This document shows positions 30,901 through 43,051 of a stretch of DNA of 64,000 nt, piece by piece. This stretch comes from Polychytrium aggregatum (lineage: Eukaryota > Chytridiomycota > Chytridiomycetes > Polychytriales). The DNA lies in contig NW_026516240.1 in the NCBI RefSeq assembly GCF_025602895.1, positions 1 to 64,000 of the forward strand, in the 5' to 3' direction. Both the position numbers and the translations under genes were made by a program. Every line of letters begins with the position of its first letter. The stretch's first letter is position 1. Under the pieces are notes generated by a model. It searched no databases. It was not told where the DNA came from and was given only the letters and a program-made list of their open reading frames with translations.

Positions 30901-33900
30901 AAATACGGCCTATTCACCTGTCCTTCGTTCGCATCCCAGGTCCTCATCCACGGCCTCCTCAGCTCAGGTTCGAATGCATCGATGCATCGAGATCGAATAC
31001 TGTAGACGCCCGTCGCCACCCAACTCACACACGCCTTTCATCTGTGCTGAACTCTAGTCGAGACTCGCGAGGAATTCGTCGCCCTCAAGGGTCTCGATAT
31101 CCTTCTCAAGCTCTCGGAGGACTCCAACCTTCATATCTCACTCTACATCACCGACATTCTTGTTTATCTCTGCAGCACAGGCAAGCTCGCAATCGGGCGC
31201 TGCTATGGATTGAGCCGGTGTGGACGGATTTGTTTCCCTTCTGGCGACTGACATGTGGTTCTTCGTTATCCTCCCCTCCGCGTAGCCCAAGTACATGAAC
31301 AGATCCTCAATTCGGATATCATGAGCACAGTCCTTCGCTTTTGCGAGGGCGAGGATGACTTGAAATATGCCGGTGCCGCTCTGATGCTGAACCTGATCGG
31401 GGTCTCGGGTAAGCTCGATATATCGGGCACGGCCCTCCTCTTTGGCGGAGAACAAAAGCAAGGGGGTGATACGAAGGCGCACTGGCGTCTGGGCCAGTCA
31501 TCAACACCTGCCTTCTTCGATCGTATCTGAATCACTTGGTCGCAACTGAATCCCTCAGTCGCATCTGAATCCCCCCGACCACTGAGCGGGCAAGATTGCT
31601 CGATATTCTGATTTGCCTGGATCTGTGACTGTTCGTGCCTGTCCGAATCTGCTCATGCGCTTTCACTCCACAGACACGGTGGTCATCAAGAAAATCGAGG
31701 AAGCCGATGGTATTTCGGTGTTGACACGGTTTGTTCTCCACTCCGAACGGGAGAACATCCAGACGGTCTCGGCCAAGACCCTCTGCACCATCGCAAGAAA
31801 GGGTACGATCTGCCGAATCCAGTGCTAGCTGGCCCATGATCAATGTGGGTGGCACTTATGGGTGCGAATCTTTAACATATCTGCTCCTCTTCCGTTACTC
31901 TCCGTCCGCCTCCGACCGACTCATCCCGTCAACAATGCCCGGACGCTCACGCCCGCAGACGAAGGTCTGGCTTTTGTGATCATGCAAACTGTTGTTGGCC
32001 CTCTGATCCAGAGAATCCTCAAGCTGGGTTTTCAGTCGATCCACTTGATCTTCCCGAGCAGCTTCCCCAGCAGCAACCAAGGCACTGTGTCTCCCACAAA
32101 CAGTGCCTCCTCCTCGGTCCCGCACGCACAGCACCATCCCAACACAGCTGTCGAAGATATCTCTCCCGTGGAAGGAGGACACCCATCCAGCATTGGACTA
32201 CTCGTTCAGGCCGAGAGAGCCTGGGATGATGGTGATAGCGACGGTGGTCCGCCCAAGCATACCGAGGATGCGGCTCCGGCCACCCCGACGCTAAGCGAAG
32301 TGTCTGGTCAGCTGGCCGGACATATCGAGAGTCTGTTCCTGTTTATGCAGTCTACGGCCTTCAGTCATGTCTATTCGCGAGAAGACGACGAGTGGCACTC
32401 CTTCAACGAGATATACGGGCAGGACATTGACGAGCTCTGCTCGCTGCTGCTCGACTTTTTGGTTCTCCCTATGGTTGCCGATCTCGAAGAATATACCGAG
32501 CAGCTCGCCGAAATGAACGCCGCAGCCAGTGCCAAGACCTCGACTCCCCAGAGCCCCGCGAGCGACATTGTCAGTCCTGCCACGCCACGCCGCCCCACCG
32601 TTTCGAGAGACAAGATCAAGATCGTCATCTCGCCAACGAACGCGTTCGCGGCAAACTCTCCACTGGCCGAGACCGGCAGAAGCCCGAGCTTGCTCTCGGC
32701 ACAACGGGCCGCTCTGCTCATGGAATCGAGCACGGGCATGGGCTCCCCGCTCCGCGAGTGCGTTTCCAGTGCCAAGCGCAGCGACTCTCCTCTCGCCGCC
32801 TCACCCTCCTCCGAGGTTGGATTGGGCTCTCCGGCCGGGGAACCCACGCCAGCAGATGCCAGCGATTCGGCGACAGCCAATCCAGCCACCGAGAACCAAA
32901 TCGAGATCGAAGACAGCACTACGTCGCGCCGTACCTTCAGCGTCTCAACCCACCAGTCCGCCGAGACGGCAAATCTATCCGAAGGGAGCGAGAACCGCGA
33001 GGCTATCAAAGAGGTCAAGGAAATGCTCGCTACCAACGCCATGTCGCTGATCCGGGCTCTGTTCTTGGGCGGTAAGCTGCGCCGCTTTCTCGCCAAAGTG
33101 CCTCTAGGGCTCCGTCCTTTCGTGGAGCAATCCCGCAATGGCGTGCCTTATCGCTGGACGCACTGCCGTTACTGCTGTTTATGCTGCGGGTGGATGTAAC
33201 TGCAGATCGTCGCAGTGGTGTAAATCCAGATCGATAAGATCTGATCTGATCTGAACTGATCTGATCTGATCTGAGCGGATCTGAACTGATATGATCTGAT
33301 CTGAGCTGACCTGAACTGATATGATATCATGTCCTTCGCCCCTCTGTCTCACGATCGGCGGACGTACTTGGCTCCCGACAGAAACCCACGCAAAGGAATT
33401 TTTGCTGCGCGAACGGTGGTTCAACATCGTTGGCACTCTGCTGGACGAGAAGAAGCAAGATCTAGTGGAGCAGTCTGTGATGTCGCTATCGCAGTGTGTC
33501 GAGCCTCGATCGGAGAGCCAAGTGTCCACCCGTAACGTCCGCGGCGTCATTTCCAACGTTATCGAACACATCCTCACGGACTCGGCGGCCTCGATCCAGT
33601 ACCACGGCCGCAATTTCATTGCCAAGATGGGCTGTTACAACGTGCAAGAGCCCCTCCATCTCGAGAGCTATGTGCGATTCAGTCTTGCCACCCGCAGCGA
33701 CCGCCGACGCACCGCCAAGGAGGAGCCCAATCTGCAGACCGAGAACGTCATGATCGACTATGCGTCAGGATCGTGCATCCGAAACGACGCCTGGACCTTC
33801 GAGAGCGTCAAGGGCAATCATGGCATTCAAACCCCGGGCAAGTGGGCATACGAGGTCGTGCTCAAGTCCAACGGCATCATTCAAATCGGATGGGCCAACA

Positions 33901-36126
33901 TGAATTGCCACTTTGAGCCCGAGTGCGGCACCGGAGTCGGAGGTGAGAAGCGGCGCCTGGAAACTGTGTTTGAGGCTTCGGCCGAGAGGTTCTGTCGGGG
34001 GCAGGGTAGTGGGCTCTCACGATACCTGTTTCAATGACTGCCGGGCTTATTGCTTGTGAGAGGGTCCTTGAGTAGCATCTCAGCTGCTGTCATAGCCCCG
34101 GTTACGGACACTGTTGCAGCGACACAGAGATTGATTCGATGTCGTCATGCGCGCATTGTTCTTGCCCCCCACAGATTGCAGCAACTCGTACGGTTATGAG
34201 GGTCAGCGTTGCAAAAAGTGGCACGGCGTTTCGCCAAAGAATGTGAGTGCCACCTTCTATTTCATTACTTTGCGGCTCTGGCCCGCGTTTGGCTGGCATC
34301 TGGCCCTGGCGCTGTACCGGTAGCTTGCTGGCTACCCAACGAAGGGCCCACATGTCCAACATCGCTGATCCATTCTATCCCGTCAAATCCCTAGAATGAC
34401 TATGGCGAGCCGTGGGAGATCGGCGACATTATCACCTGCGTGTTCGACTATGACCAAGCCGAGATCTCATACTACCGCAACGGGGCCAGCATGGGCGTCG
34501 CCTTCACCGATGTGGACAAGAGCGTCATCTGGTATCCCGCCCTTTCCTTGGCCTCTTATCAAGAATGCGAAGTGCATTTCGGAGATGCGTTTGATCCGTT
34601 CACGTATGTTTGTCACTGGACTCGTGTTTGTCCGTGCTTGTCGGCCGTTGCCTTGCCTGCTGCAGCCCCGTTCTCCTCTCGTTAGTTGCTCGTGTGTGGC
34701 TGGGTTTGGCTTGCAGACTCTCGCTAGCCTCGGCGACCTATGACCGCTGCTTACAGGAGTCGTCTCAACTCCGTCGTCGGGCACCAACAGACACAACATC
34801 GAGTCGTGCATGCCTGTGGCGTGGGTCCTCGATCGCCGCGGTCTTTCTGTTGGCGATACTGCCACAGTCCACACCGGGGGCAGCTCCGTTAGTCTGCATC
34901 CCACCCAGGTCGACGAACTCTTCACTCCGCTGGAGCTCCCTACACCGTTGACCAGCGTCACCAGCGATCTGTCTACAAACGACACTGATGTCTTTGTCGA
35001 TGCTGCGAGTCACCAGAGCGATAACGACCTGGAGCTCTCGCAAATGACGCCCCTGCCTCCCAGCCCATCTCCGGACGCGACTGTGGCGGACCTCGATCTG
35101 GATATCGTGACCCCGGTCTCTGATATTTCGGTCGTGACAACACCGGCGTCGGCGGCGGCACTGGGAACACCTCGGGGCGGCTTTGTCGGCTCGCCTCTCA
35201 AGAATAACATCGAGATGGAGCTGTTCAGCGACCACGACGATGTCCTCTCGCCCGATACCGAGCTCACGTCTGATATCGACGAGACTTCGTCGGAACCAAC
35301 AGTTGGCGAGCCTGCGCCTCCCATCTACTTTGAAGTCAAAGTCGGTCTCAGAGGCCTGCGCACGAAGCGGTACGTACAATCCCTGCAGAGCCAGCGACCC
35401 TCTGCCCAACACGATCTCCTCGTGCCCCCATGGTCGCCTCAGCACCAATCTAACCCATCCTTGATCACCGTACTGCAGACACCCACAAATCGGAATCATC
35501 GACATGGACGAGTGTGTCTATATGGCGCTTTCGACCAGCCATCGCACGCTGTTCTTGATTGCCCGCCATCCTGTTGACGACGACGAGTTCTTTGACAGCC
35601 GCCTGGGGTGCATTCTCTCGTCGCCTTTGCTGACGCCGCCCGCCGATGCGCTTGTGTTCCCGAAGCGGTCGCTCTGGCACCCGGTTTCGGAGCAGATTCC
35701 ACCCGAGGTGGTCGAAGAAGGCATCGAGATCGTCGGCATCTTCGAAAACCGACACTTTGAAGAGGCTTCGGTGGTCGGCTGTTATTTGACTGGCAGCAGG
35801 CTGTCGTTTACGCTGAACGGCAAGCGCTTTGGTATGTCTCTGAGCGCGAATTCAGCACACATCGTTCACTCGCCTGAGTCTCAGGTGCAGCTGGCTCAAC
35901 TGCGAACCAGCGATAAACTAATGCTTTGGACAATACTCTCTCTCTCCCTAATCGTGTCGTGGAATCGGGATCGTCAGGCCCCTCCATGCACATCTCGAGC
36001 CACTTCTTGTCCCCTTACTACCGCAATCTGTCTCGGTGGTCGGTAAACGTTGGCCAAGCCAGCTTCAAGTGGGACTGGGCAAACCAGCCCGACTCGGGCA
36101 TCGCCAAATATGCCAGCAGCGACTGA
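27933..36126 (+). CDS. Large armadillo-repeat / double SPRY-domain protein
   Basis: A many-exon gene. The first eight exons by splice signal and phase are 27933-28164, 28274-28334, 28436-28521, 28643-28738, 28970-29098, 29370-29501, 29714-29854 and 29956-29969. Further exons include the ones with WAL/VLIHGLLSS/VETREEFVALKGL (30.8-31.2 kb), DDLKYAGAALMLNLIG and a long 31.9-33.1 kb block. The N-terminal half is a helical armadillo-like solenoid (for example ALNISALGALTRSSNI, SSIPKLFTKLLKDEP, HGILAPLIKILKD). After a Ser/Pro-rich linker a first SPRY domain spans about 33.7-34.6 kb (KWAYEVVLKSNGIIQIGWAN, SYYRNGASMGVAF). A second SPRY-like domain lies at about 35.3-36.1 kb (PQIGIIDMDECVYMALST, SRLSFTLNGKRF). 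The layout recalls RNF123-like SPRY proteins, but no RING finger is seen. SPRY domains bind protein targets. Middle exon borders are uncertain. Confidence 0.75.
33226..33320. repeat. GATCT-type repeats in an intron
   Basis: About fifteen GATCTGA/GAACTGATCT units in tandem inside an intron of the armadillo/SPRY gene. Some units overlap GATC palindromes. Confidence 0.9.
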
Positions 36127-36358
36127 GCCATTCTCAGAGTCACATTGCCTCCTCTCATCCGTGGCTGTTGGTTACTGGGCACCTCCCATAATACATCCAT
36201 GGACAAAACTCGACCGACACATTGATATCATGAGCAGATGGATGGATGAACAGACGGACGGATGAGCGTATCTATTAGGGACTCAGAATAGCAGCAGGCA
36301 GAGTACATATGCGCACACACGAGACGACCAAGCAAAGCGAGGGTTCGCCCACGCCACA

Positions 36359-38722
36359 CTAGTCACTTCTGCTCTTTGGGCTCCTGGGGGTCGTCGTTGG
36401 CGGGGCTTTGGGCTTGGGGCCCTTCTTGGGGGTGGATTTCTTGGGCTTTGCGCTGCTTTTGGATTTGAGGTTGCCCTTGGATGGGCCGCCGCCTTTGGGC
36501 TTCCTTTTGGGTGACTTGCCCCCAGAACTATCCTTGCCTTCGGCAGCTTGCTTCTCCTCGCGCCGCTGTTTCTTCAACTCCCTGGCAGCCTTTCGTTTCT
36601 CCCGCAGCTCGGCACGGCGCTGGTCGTCTTGGGCCTTCCACTCGGCCCAAACCCGCACCCATGGGTTCTTCCCGGCGTGAATCTTGCTCTCGAACTTCTG
36701 CAGGATCTTGAAGCAAATGCCGGCAATCTCGCGGTTCGAATTGGCAGTCTCGAGCGGGACCAGGAGGGCGGGCATCGAGTCGGCCTCATAAAAGGCCTGC
36801 AGGATCGAGTCTGTGCCCGTGTCGAGGTAGCCCTTGACGATCTCGATCGCAAAGCGCTGGAGGTTCAGGTCCCGCGAGGCCACATCGGCAATGATTTCCG
36901 AGACAAAGCCCTCGGTCTTGAAGAACTCGTTGAAGCACTGCAAGTTCTGCAGTACCAGGTTGCGCAGTATCGACATGCATCCGCGCCGCAGGTTCGCCTC
37001 GCCCGTGAGAAGCAGATCCATCAACTTTGGGTTTCCGAGGGCCAGGATCTTGAGGCACGATTCTTCGTCAATGCACAAGTTCCGGAGGCAGCTCAGGGCA
37101 TCGGATTTGAGGTCAGGGTCCTGTGCGCCGTGCAGGATTTGATAGAGCGTCGGGAGCAGCTCCGGGTTGCGACGATACAGGCTTTGCGACAGCACATCAT
37201 CCACCGAGAGGTTGCAGATGATGCACAAGATGTGATGAACAACGTCGCCAATGTCTCCGCCGGCAAAGTAGCCCTCCCGCTTCAGGACGCGGATGAGAAC
37301 CGGCATGGCGTTGGCGATAGTATTCCGGGACTTGTCGATGAGGGCCATGTTCCGCAGACAGACCGCTGCGTGCTCCACGATCTTGAGATTGCGGATCGAC
37401 AGGGCCTCGATAAAGGGCTCGAGTACTCCGATTTCATACGCCCGAACATGCGCTGCCGTCCCGATGCGAAAGAGAATGTTGCGAAAGCCACAGAGCGAGG
37501 CTTCTTGGGTGGGCTGGCTGTTCTGGCTGCCGAGAAACAGCTCGGCAAGGTGCTCGCAGGCCTCGACGCCGAGCTCGCTCCACTCTCCGGTCTCGTTTGG
37601 GACCAGGATGTTGCCGAGGGCATAGCAGGTCTGTAACCAATGCGGTTGTTAGGAAGGCCTCCAAAAGGATGTAGCTGCGGTCTCGAATGGATGGGCCGAC
37701 AAACAAGCTCCGGATCCTCATGGAGCAGCCCTTCGTGGTGCCTCTGATGGGATCATTGCCGAGTCGTGCGCGAGGTACATCACTCCCGATCACAGACATC
37801 ACGTTCCCACGCGGATATCGGCACTGACCTTCTGCTTGACCTGGATGGGTTGAGTCGATTCTAGGACCCACAGCAGGTTTGCAAACACATTCTGGTTCAA
37901 AAACGTCTTCTTGACCTTCTCCTCGTGTGCTGCCAGGTTCCGGACGAGAGATACCAGAGTCTCGTAGTAATGGGTGAGAAGAGACGGGTCGTCCTGCACA
38001 GCGTCCGTCCACTCGGGCTTGAGTCCCGTCGCGCCGATCTCGAGGAACTCGGTTATTCGATCAAGCAGTGTGTCTTGGGCCAGACTGGGGCGCATCTCGG
38101 GCCACAGCGAGAGGTTGCGATAGCATCGCAAGGCCGGGACGAGCAGACTAAAATCGCCATTGCTGCTCTGTGCCAGCGTTCGGCAGAGCTCGCCTGCGCG
38201 GCCCTGAAAGAATGACCCTCGCAATGAAGGGCTCACAACTAGAGCCTGGGCAAGGAAGGCCACCGCAGCTCTCTGCGGCAGAGGCTTTTGAGATGGAAAA
38301 ACGCCTCCCTCGGCAATCCTGAGTATCCGCTCGTATGCCTTGTTTTCGATGAGATACACCATCCTGTCTTCTTGCGACTCCCCGGAGCCCCGGATGACGC
38401 AAAGCAGCAAGGAGATTGTAGCCTCGACCAACTCGGGCTCGTTGGAGCGGAGGCCTATGAAAAAGTCTCCCATGAGCTTCTTGGTGAGTGCGAACGAAGC
38501 CTCGACTCTGGCCCGGACCGCCGGGCTTGTCGAGAGACTGGCTTTGATCTGAGTGATGCCCCTGGCTCGCTGCTCGGCGGACTGGTGGTTGGTGAGGAGC
38601 ATCAAATACCGCTCGATCTCGGCAAGGGTTAGGACGGAGAAGGTGTCGCCGGTGATATCGGGGCCATCATCGAGATTACTGCGAATGTCCGAGTTGTATT
38701 GCTGGGGTGGGGCTCGGTACAT
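36359..38722 (-). CDS. Armadillo-type repeat protein with basic tail
   Basis: Two exons, 38722-37829 and 37630-36359, joined in frame across a 198-nt intron (GTCAGT...TTACAG), giving 721 residues. The body is a continuous armadillo/HEAT-like helical solenoid: ALRCYRNLSLWPEMRPSL, ETLVSLVRNLAAHEEK, then TCYALGNILVP, HAAVCLRNMALIDKSRNT, DALSCLRNLCIDEES and GCMSILRNLVLQNLQCF. The C-terminal ~90 residues are rich in Lys, Pro, Ser and Arg (KPKGGGPSKGNLKSKSSAKP region) and could bind nucleic acid or serve as a nuclear signal. Spaced LRNL/LRNM motifs fit armadillo families such as ataxin-10 or Vac8 relatives, but I cannot assign one. It is convergent with the SPRY gene (232 bp between stops). A GTCAGT donor is slightly non-consensus. 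Confidence 0.8.
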
Positions 38723-38996
38723 GGCATCGGCGTGCCGGACAAGTCGCTTGGGTAAAGGAAGCCAGAAATACTCCGAAAGTCAACGACGGCCTCGCCCATC
38801 GCTACGAGAGGCGACTCAGTGACGTCGGCCGGCCAAAGGACGTATCTCGGTGACGTGGGATTGGGCAATGTCCCCGACAGAGCGCCTTGCCATTGCACGA
38901 GCAGAGCGGGATGTGTCGAATTATAGGTCCAGGGGCAGTGAGAATCAGCGCTGCCCCGACCGACAGCTTCGACCGACCGTTGCGACGAACTGGATA

Positions 38997-39775
38997 TCAT
39001 GATGTCGTCTGCAGGGCACCACGAGCCCCGTGCTGGAGGCAGTATGGCCATCCGAGTCGCTCGTGATAGTTTCCCACGATGTTTTGGCCGCATTCCTGCT
39101 GGGGGTGTGTGGGGTCAGTATCTCGGACAAAGTGGATGAGGTGGGAGCCGCATTGTCCTGCAGAACAAAATGCTCTATTCTGCGCGGACACATCACCTTG
39201 CATCGGAAGCACTGAAGATGCCAGCTGGCATTGCAGGCAATAATGTGCTGCTCCTGGAGGGGCTGTGAGCAGAGCTTGCATTTCGGCACCAACTCCTCGA
39301 AGCAGCCGGGGCAGTAGGGTCTGTCGAACATGACTGCAAACGGAGCCGTGATATTCAAAGCGACGCCACACTGGCCACATGTGAAGTGATGAGGGTGAAA
39401 GTTCTTGTCGAGGGCGTTGAAGCACTCCTGGCGGGTGCAAAGCATGCAGGGGTGAGTACCAAGCCGCCGACAGTCTCGTCACAACAGCAGTGGTCGGGAG
39501 GTGGTTGCTGGGAGGTCCTGACACTGATGATGGCGTGCAGTCGATTCCTACTCCGAGAATGGCCTCATTGCAGACAGCACATCGAGGGCATATTTTCTCT
39601 TTATAGCAAGAGCTGCAGACGACGGCCGAGTCGTGTTCAAAGAATCCGCCGCCAGCGATGGACTCTTGACACATCAAGCACTTGAGATGTCCCGGATGAT
39701 AAACCTTGCCCAAGGCAGAGTCATACGAGTCCACAATCGGCTCGCCGCACGTGTGACATTTCAAGCCGGATGCTG
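38997..39775 (-). CDS. Three-LIM-domain protein (5' end not found)
   Basis: Exons 39775-39552, 39427-39197 and 39095-38997 join in frame across introns of 124 and 101 nt. Three consecutive LIM zinc-binding domains are complete. LIM1 runs from CHTCGEP through HPGHLKCLMC to CSSCYKEKICPRC. LIM2 starts CAVCNEAILG, crosses the first intron, and continues ECFNALDKNFHPHHFTCGQC. LIM3 starts CKLCSQPLQEQ, passes WHLQCFRC and, after the second intron, ends with ECGQNIVGNYHERLGWPYCLQH. The layout resembles paxillin-type or fungal Rho-GAP-associated LIM tandems, which act in cell polarity and the actin cytoskeleton. LIM1 is preceded by a plausible 3' splice site (AATGCAG) and no ATG, so at least one upstream exon is missing from my model. 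The first exon probably lies at 39.8-40.4 kb. Confidence 0.85.
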
Positions 39776-40456
39776 CATTCGAGGCAAAAGTATCGGTGGG
39801 GTGGGTGGGGAAATGGCATCAGAGGCCGAGAAGTGGGCGATGCAGCAGACTTCTTGGGCTAGCTATCCTGAGCACAGTGTTGCGCGGCATTATTGAGCAC
39901 TGTCGAGGCAGTACCTGGCTCCATGGTGCAGTGTCTTCGCTGTACAGGCTGCGATTGCAAATTGGAATGACAGGCAGATGTGAATGAGAACAGGATCACT
40001 CTGGCAGGACCACTCTGGCAGGATCACTCTGGCAGGACCACTCATGTTCTCTCTGAATGCATTTTGAGTTCGACATGGCCGGCCACTGGCCTCGCCTTTC
40101 GTACCGCGGCAACTGCACTGCTACGAGATGATGCAAAGTCGGTGCAAGATCGCTTCCACCATATGTGTGCTCAAAAGCACCATTTATCGTTGGCACAATG
40201 ACCTTGGGCCTGATTGAACGATCGATGCGGCTCCGGATCCGATTGGGCCAACAGGACATGACTCCATCCTGCACGCAGATGTCTCCAAGTGTGCTCCGTG
40301 TATCTAGCTGCAACCTGCTTGGAGGGGCTCGATACCCCTGCCCGAGCCTCAAGGACACTACTCGCTGCCGTTCAAAGTGGCGACACCAAAAGTACAATCC
40401 CAATGCGCAAATCGAGAGTGGTCACATTCATATATTGCATATCGGTCGATCAGAGT
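39776..40456. other. Gap between LIM gene and NTH1
   Basis: It should hold the promoter and first exon(s) of the LIM gene, but I could not place them. A short tandem (GGCAGGACCACTCT-like units, four copies) lies at about 39995-40045. Confidence 0.4.
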
Positions 40457-41935
40457 CTACTTTCGACAATAGCTCGGACACTGGTCCGCCAGCGGACAGT
40501 CGCCGCACTTGGGTCCGATGGGCAGGCACATCAGCTGCCCGAATCCAACGAGCAACGGATTCAAATCTGCCCAGTACTCTTTGCCAATCCACGACTCGAG
40601 TTCCTGAAGCAATGAGATGTGGGAATCGGTTCATCAAAGTGAATCGCTCGATAGAAACTCATGTATCGCCCAGTCTACCCTCGGACATGGGCGAGTGCTC
40701 GCCCGCTCTACTCACGATCCGTGTGTTATCTGGCTTGTTCTTGTCGGTGCTTGCCCATCCAAGACGGTTGCTGATGCGATGGACGTGTGTGTCAACGCCA
40801 ATGCCGAGGTTCCTATCCGATTGTGGGAACAGTGAGCGGCGTTGGGGGTTGCAGCATGTGTCTCAGCAACGATTGCAGCATGTGTCTCAGCAACGGCTCG
40901 TTGCAGTTGTATGGCTCTTCCATGCCTACCTCTTCCAAGCGCACTGCATGGCCAGATAGGCCTGGAGGAATGGAGTATCAGTATCACACAGTGTCGGTAT
41001 CAGTACCACAGTGTCAGTATCCGTATCGCACAGCCAGCAGATCCGCCCACGATGCTCAAGCGGAGGTTTCTACGAACCATTTTGGGTCCGATCCCAGGAA
41101 GCCCAACCAGGCCCTCGATGGTGTCGGGGATATCGCCGCTGTACTTGTCTCTCAGGATTGCAGCCGTGTCCTTGAGGTACTTGAGCTTTTTATTGTGGAA
41201 GCCTACCTTGCATATGTACGAGCCCAGGACCTTGTCGTCCATGTCCAGAATCGAGTCCACCGTCAGTCCACCGGGCTGATGCCCTTGCATGGCTCGGACA
41301 GCGGCTGCCACGACAGGATCCTTTGTCTGAGATGACAGCTGAAGGGCAACCAGGGTCTGATATCGAAAGACCTGCCATCGAGCGGGCAGCCGGTTATCAG
41401 GCTGTGCATACGGCTGCAGCCCGAGTCGGGGAGGTCGGGGACCGTCCAGCAACATCATCCAGATCGAGAGGACAATGGCGGTCACAGCCCATCCTGCCAA
41501 CCAAGACTCTACCTCGGGTGATTTGTCTCGCTCCGCCAGCCATGCACAGCCCATGAGATCAACGGGCGCCTGGTTGCTCGCCCGATAGTCCTTTAGCTTC
41601 GAGAATGTGGTGGTGAAGTTGTCTCGGGCGGATGCACGCAGCTCCTTGGTGCTGGGCCGGGGCTTGGGCGAGTCGAGTGCGGAGCCATCGGCATCGCCCG
41701 GCCGATCCGAGTCGGTTTTTGCTTTGTCCGCCGATCCAGAGACAGAAGCGTCGAGTTTGGGTGTGGCTTTTGCGCTCGAATCCGCGACGGACTGGATCTT
41801 GGAGTCGTCATCGTAGGCAACCTCGATGTGCTTTGCGGTCTTGCGTCTGCGGCGGGTAGGTAGCTCGGGCGCTGACGACTGGAAGAAGGACGAGACCGTT
41901 TCCGAGCTCCGCGAGAGCAGCCGCCGTTTGGACAT
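40457..41935 (-). CDS. NTH1: Endonuclease III-type DNA glycosylase/AP lyase
   Basis: Five exons: 41935-41513, 41371-41078, 40961-40930, 40812-40716 and 40603-40457; total 330 residues, all joins in frame. It removes oxidised pyrimidines from DNA and cleaves the abasic site in base excision repair, in nucleus and mitochondria. The N terminus is basic with an RRRRKTAK nuclear-signal-like run. The conserved core begins APVDLMGC and [17 protein letters not shown]. The helix-hairpin-helix reads [10 protein letters not shown], and the Lys there is the catalytic nucleophile. GVDTHVHRI holds the conserved catalytic Asp. The C terminus has a 4Fe-4S loop with C-x6-C-x2-C-x5-C spacing ([17 protein letters not shown]). 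All hallmarks are present. It is divergent from the NCE101-like gene (331 bp between starts). The third exon is only 32 nt, and its upstream donor is the weak GTTCGT. Confidence 0.94.
40852..40900. repeat. 23-bp tandem pair in an NTH1 intron
   Basis: The unit GCAGCATGTGTCTCAGCAAC occurs twice, 23 bp apart, inside the intron between exons 3 and 4 of NTH1. Confidence 0.85.
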
Positions 41936-42266
41936 GGCGGTGCGCCGGCGATGGCGAGGAGACGCAGATCTGGTGCAGAGCCGGTGCTGGAGGGAGTCTG
42001 CTGGTCTTGGAGAGGACACAGCGACGACCCAGAAGGCTGCGCCTGGGCTGCCTGCGTCGGATTCTGGCCCGATTTCAACGAGTCCCGATGCGGATCGGCG
42101 CTTCCTCGCTGTCCCCGATCTGCCTTTGATCTGTCCCTGATCTGCCTTTGGTCTGCCCTTGATCAGCCTCGTCCAGACAGCCTCAAGGAACCATCCGAGC
42201 CAGCTGCCGGCCAACGACTCACCGGCATTCCTCGCTCCCGATTGCCCGTCCACCAAGCAAGCGCAA

Positions 42267-42428
42267 ATGTCTCGATTTACTGCCTTTGTCCACCCGCGCT
42301 GGGACCCCATCCTGTTCATCGGCATCGGAGCGGTCGCTTACGCTCTCAACGAGAAGGAGACTGTGGCCGATCCAAACAAGCGTCTGCTGCCTCTCCTCAA
42401 GCGCCGAGTGCAGCGCTGGCTTTCATGA
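42267..42428 (+). CDS. NCE101-like small membrane protein
   Basis: 53 residues: MSRFTAFVHPRWDPILFIGI, then AVAYALNEKE, and a basic tail ending RRVQRWLS. It fits the fungal NCE101 family (non-classical export protein 1): about 50-60 residues, an N-terminal RxxDPxF/I motif, one transmembrane helix with small residues, and a charged tail. In yeast NCE101 is linked to export of leaderless proteins; the mechanism is unknown. The start ATG has a purine at -3 and the upstream frame has no homologous extension. It shares a 331-bp divergent promoter region with NTH1. The match is by pattern only, and such a short protein leaves some doubt. Confidence 0.7.
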   Translation: MSRFTAFVHPRWDPILFIGIGAVAYALNEKETVADPNKRLLPLLKRRVQRWLS

Positions 42429-43051
42429 AGGAGGGAGGGACAGCCGGTCACTTCTCCTCCCCCCGGCGGCACGGCATCGACCGGGTGCATCCTATGACTC
42501 CGTGCGCAGATCCGGCCAAGCATGCTCCCGTCCCCGCCATAGCATCTGCGGCGGGAAGAATTCTGAATACACGAACTGTCTTGCTGTCTGTACCATGAAT
42601 GTCCTGGGCTTGAGCCGCTGGCGACCACTTTCGGATGCTGCTGACGAGGGCAATCATTCGGAGAGAACAGATGCGGACGCTCCAGCGCGGCCAAGCGGCA
42701 ACCGAGACCGGGACTCTCGTTGGCAGCAACGACACTGCGGCTCTCGCCATGCGCTGCTCGCACTGATACTCCGATAGCAACACCGGTTCATGTTGCGATT
42801 CTCGTATCAATGCCGGGGATGTTTGGCCGTTCAGCGAGATGCAGACGAGAGCATTCAGCACGCTGGGCGCACACAGACAGTGCGTGCGAGGCGCGCCGAG
42901 ATGGGCGAGCCGCTCTCGGTCCTCGGCTTGTCTCGTCCCTTTTTTTTCATTCTGGGTCACTTCCGTCTCGACCATCTCGATCCCACCCGATCTATATCTG
43001 CAGTTGCAGCCGCCTCTCACCCGCCCCGTCTCCCGTCCAACGCACACAAGC
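42429..43051. other. Intergenic between NCE101-like gene and eIF2B-delta
   Basis: Open frames on both strands overlap each other and show no family features. It contains the eIF2B-delta promoter. No clear TATA box. Confidence 0.4.
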
